Positions 5,592 through 7,755 of a stretch of 7,755 nucleotides of DNA are shown here, piece after piece. Both the position numbers and the translations under genes were made by a program. The notes beneath the pieces were generated by a model. That model was not told the origin of the DNA and made no database searches. It worked only from the letters and a program-made list of their open reading frames with translations. The DNA is taken from NCBI GenBank assembly GCA_949285775.1, contig CASEAD010000173.1, positions 1-7,755 on the forward strand. Direction: 5' to 3'. The first letter of the stretch is position 1; the number at the start of each line of letters is the position of its first letter. The stretch is from an uncultured bacterium. Its GTDB lineage: Bacteria; Bacillota_I; Bacilli_A; RF39; UBA660.

Positions 5592-7448
5592 ATGGAAGCA
5601 AAAATGAAAAAGAAATTGATAAGGATAATTATTTCTCTTTTGTTAATTATTATTTGCCTATTAGTTGAATTTGATACAAATATATATAAAGATATTCTAT
5701 ATATTGTGGCTTATACAATAGTAGGGTACGACATTATATTAAAGGCAATAAGAAATATTTTAAAAGGAAAAATCTTTGATGAGAACTTTTTAATGACAAT
5801 TGCTACAATAGGAGCATTTTGCATAAAAGAATTTCCAGAAGCCGTAGCCGTAATGCTATTTTATCAAATTGGAGAATTATTTCAAAATTATGCTGTTGAT
5901 AAGTCAAGAAAGTCTGTGGCAAGTCTTATGGATATAAGACCAGACTATGCTAACGTATACCGTGAAGAAGAAATTGAACGAGTTGACCCTGATGAAGTAA
6001 ATATTGGAGAAATCATATTAGTAAAACCTGGAGAAAAAATTCCCCTAGATGGAACCATTGTAGAAGGCGAATCTATGCTTAATATGCAAGCTCTAACAGG
6101 TGAATCGGTTCCTAGAAAAGTAACTGTAAATGATGATGTATTGAGTGGCTGTATAAATAATGACGGTATTTTAAAAATTAAAGTCAATAAAGAATTTAAA
6201 GAATCAACAGTTAGCAAAATATTGGACTTAGTAGAAAATGCAAGTAATAGAAAATCAAAATCGGAAAATTTTATTAGTAAATTTGCCAAATATTACACAC
6301 CAGTTGTCGTTGTAGTAGCACTTCTATTAGCAATAATCCCACCCCTTATTATTAAAGATGCATCATTTAGTGAATGGTTATATAGAGCCTTATCTTTCTT
6401 AGTAGTGTCTTGCCCATGTGCCCTAGTAATTTCTATTCCCTTATCATTTTTTGGAGGAATAGGTGCAGCTTCTAAAATAGGAGTACTTATAAAAGGAAGT
6501 AATTATTTAGAAGCACTCGCAAATACAGAGATTATAGTATGTGACAAGACCGGAACCTTAACAGAAGGTGTATTTAAAGTACAAGAAATTGATGCTATTG
6601 GATACTCTGATAATGATTTATTAAGATACGCATCTTATGCCGAAAACTTTTCTAATCATCCAATATCACTTTCAATAAAGCAAGCATACGGTAAAGAAAT
6701 TAATGAAAAACTAATTAGCAAAACAAAAGAAATTTCCGGTAAAGGAGTAAAAGCCCAAGTAGACGGAAAAAACATCCTTGTTGGTAATGAAAAATTAATG
6801 CGAGAAAATGATATTAAATTTAAAAAAAGCGAAAAAATAGGAACCACTGTTTATGTAGCAATTGAAGGTAAGTTTGCAGGAACAATTTTAATAGCTGATA
6901 AGATAAAAGATGATTCCTACAAGGCGGTAAAATTATTTAAAAAAAATAAAGTTAAAAAACTTATTATGCTAACAGGAGATCAAGAAAACATAAGTAAGTC
7001 AGTAGCTAATGAACTTAATTTAGATGAATATTATTCAGAATTATTACCACAAGACAAAGTTTCATGGGTCGAAAAGCTCATGACGCAAAAATCAACTGAG
7101 GGAAAGCTTGCGTTTATAGGAGATGGAATCAATGACGCCCCCGCTCTAGCTCTAACTGATATAGGTATCGCAATGGGTGGAATCGGAAGTGATGCCGCCA
7201 TCGAAGCAGCTGATGTGGTAATTATGACAGATGAACCATCTAAAATTGCTAACTCAATTAATATTTCTAAAAAAACAATGAGAATTGTACACCAAAATAT
7301 AATTTTTGCTATTACAGTAAAAATAGCTGTATTGCTATTAAGTGCCTTTGGAATAACAAGTATGTGGATCGCTGTATTTGCAGACGTAGGTGTGTCTATT
7401 TTAGCAATACTAAATGCCTTAAGAATATTAAAAGTAAAGGAAAGATAA
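5592..7448 (+). CDS. cadA: P1B-2-type Zn/Cd/Pb-exporting ATPase lacking N-terminal HMA domain
   Basis: The 618-residue membrane pump uses ATP to expel Zn, Cd or Pb. Order of parts: TM1 (about 9-25), TM2 (32-51), TM3 (63-79), TM4 (82-97), actuator domain with T169-G170-E171, TM5 (235-254), TM6 with C274-P275-C276, phosphorylation site D318 in DKTGT, nucleotide-domain H356-P357, hinge GDGIND (510-515), TM7 with K577 (ITVKIAVLLL) and TM8 with D598 (FADVGVSILAILNALRIL). The CPC motif combined with the TM7 lysine and TM8 aspartate is the P1B-2 signature and argues against a copper pump. It is about 100 residues shorter than plasmid CadA, matching loss of the N-terminal HMA domain, which is supplied by the preceding gene. 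GAGGAGG ends 10 nt before the chosen ATG; a later ATG at 5604 would be too far. Expression is expected to be under CadC. The next gene starts 1 nt after its stop. Confidence 0.95.
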   Translation: MEAKMKKKLIRIIISLLLIIICLLVEFDTNIYKDILYIVAYTIVGYDIILKAIRNILKGKIFDENFLMTIATIGAFCIKEFPEAVAVMLFYQIGELFQNYAVDKSRKSVASLMDIRPDYANVYREEEIERVDPDEVNIGEIILVKPGEKIPLDGTIVEGESMLNMQALTGESVPRKVTVNDDVLSGCINNDGILKIKVNKEFKESTVSKILDLVENASNRKSKSENFISKFAKYYTPVVVVVALLLAIIPPLIIKDASFSEWLYRALSFLVVSCPCALVISIPLSFFGGIGAASKIGVLIKGSNYLEALANTEIIVCDKTGTLTEGVFKVQEIDAIGYSDNDLLRYASYAENFSNHPISLSIKQAYGKEINEKLISKTKEISGKGVKAQVDGKNILVGNEKLMRENDIKFKKSEKIGTTVYVAIEGKFAGTILIADKIKDDSYKAVKLFKKNKVKKLIMLTGDQENISKSVANELNLDEYYSELLPQDKVSWVEKLMTQKSTEGKLAFIGDGINDAPALALTDIGIAMGGIGSDAAIEAADVVIMTDEPSKIANSINISKKTMRIVHQNIIFAITVKIAVLLLSAFGITSMWIAVFADVGVSILAILNALRILKVKER

Positions 7449-7449
7449 T

Positions 7450-7755
7450 ATGAAAAAAATTATATTAAGAATAGAAGGAATGACCTGTAGTGGTTGTTCA
7501 TCAGGACTAGAAAAATATCTAAATAAACAAAAAGGAATAAAAAATGCTAATGTAAATTTAGTACTATCTATAGCGACAATTGAATATGAAAATTTAAATT
7601 TAAAAGATATTGAAAAATATATAAAAGAAGCTGGCTTTAAAAGCTTAGGAGAATTTAAAAAAATAGAAGAAAAAGAAACCAATAAAGCAGATATTATTAA
7701 ACTAATTATATTAGGACTATTAATTATATTTATAATGTATTTATCAATGGGACAT
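7450..7755 (+). CDS. copA: Copper-type P-type ATPase, N-terminal part, cut by window edge
   Basis: The 102 visible codons remain open to the end of the window, so the 3' part is outside. Residues 1-68 are an HMA domain with EGMTCSGCSS (C13, C16); the Met-Thr before CxxC is typical of copper-binding HMA domains. After a charged linker (about 70-82) comes a first transmembrane helix (about 83-99) ending in YLSMGH, which strongly resembles the SMGHM motif at the end of TM1 in CopA-type P1B-1 ATPases. I therefore infer a Cu(I) exporter, but the diagnostic CPC and TM7/TM8 residues are not in view. AAAGGA (7436-7441) within the end of cadA precedes the ATG by 8 nt, and the gene begins 1 nt after the cadA stop, so it is cotranscribed and probably translationally coupled. 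A free HMA protein is less likely because of the TM segment. Confidence 0.82.
   Translation, partial: MKKIILRIEGMTCSGCSSGLEKYLNKQKGIKNANVNLVLSIATIEYENLNLKDIEKYIKEAGFKSLGEFKKIEEKETNKADIIKLIILGLLIIFIMYLSMGH

Noticed and set aside
5582..5592. Possible frameshift that splits a normal CadA into HMA protein and ATPase
   Set aside because: Both parts have good ribosome sites and clean starts, and the first ends with a natural-looking tail; kept only as a check on raw reads.
5945..6289. Antisense frame of 114 codons inside cadA, and the other antisense frames over 1139-1432, 2187-2845, 4180-4401, 6656-6847 and 7428-7682
   Set aside because: All lie opposite clear coding sequence with family motifs, lack ribosome sites, and have compositions expected from complementing AT-rich codons.

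Overview
The window is about 7.8 kb of very AT-rich DNA from a Gram-positive, low-GC bacterium (Firmicutes/Bacillota or a close relative, perhaps a gut Bacilli or Clostridia lineage). Several features point that way: strong AGGAGG-type ribosome binding sites, TTGACA/TATAAT promoters, a sortase-type cell-wall sorting signal, a family II (Mn-dependent) pyrophosphatase and a CadC-type metal regulator. Every gene reads left to right on the + strand. All visible stops are TAA or TAG, so the window does not show whether TGA is read as stop or Trp. The species cannot be named from sequence alone.

Layout. Positions 1-527 are non-coding and unusually structured. A diverged inverted repeat spans 94-405 with a single centre of symmetry near 249.5, and three short CTTTAT/ATAAAG palindromes lie inside it. 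Next is a secreted, wall-anchored protein (528-1817) with a signal peptide, a beta-helix-like N-terminal part and a C-terminal PAQTGD sorting signal, closed by a strong terminator (1821-1850). A second transcription unit starts with a near-consensus promoter and a perfect 9-2-9 palindrome on the start site. It encodes an exported protein (1927-3162) with a camelysin/TasA-like N-terminus, a glycine-depleted version of the bacterial surface glycine-rich domain and a C-terminal Ig-like domain. Only 37 bp later comes a nucleotide-regulated CBS-DRTGG inorganic pyrophosphatase (3200-4819), followed by a terminator (4838-4867).

The right third is a heavy-metal resistance operon. A TTGACA-18-TATAAT promoter carries two near-identical ArsR-family operators. 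It drives cadC (metal-sensing repressor, true start 4982), a free-standing heavy-metal-binding (HMA) protein, cadA (P1B-2 Zn/Cd/Pb-exporting ATPase without its own HMA domain) and the start of a second P-type ATPase of copper-exporter (CopA) type, cut by the window edge. The likely logic is that metal binding releases CadC from both operators, the small HMA protein binds metal, and the two ATPases pump metal ions out.

The points most worth checking are the large dyad upstream of the surface protein, the glycine-depleted surface domain, the combined CadC-type and CzrA-type metal sites in one repressor, the HMA domain split from its ATPase, and a copper-type ATPase placed under a cadmium/zinc-type repressor.
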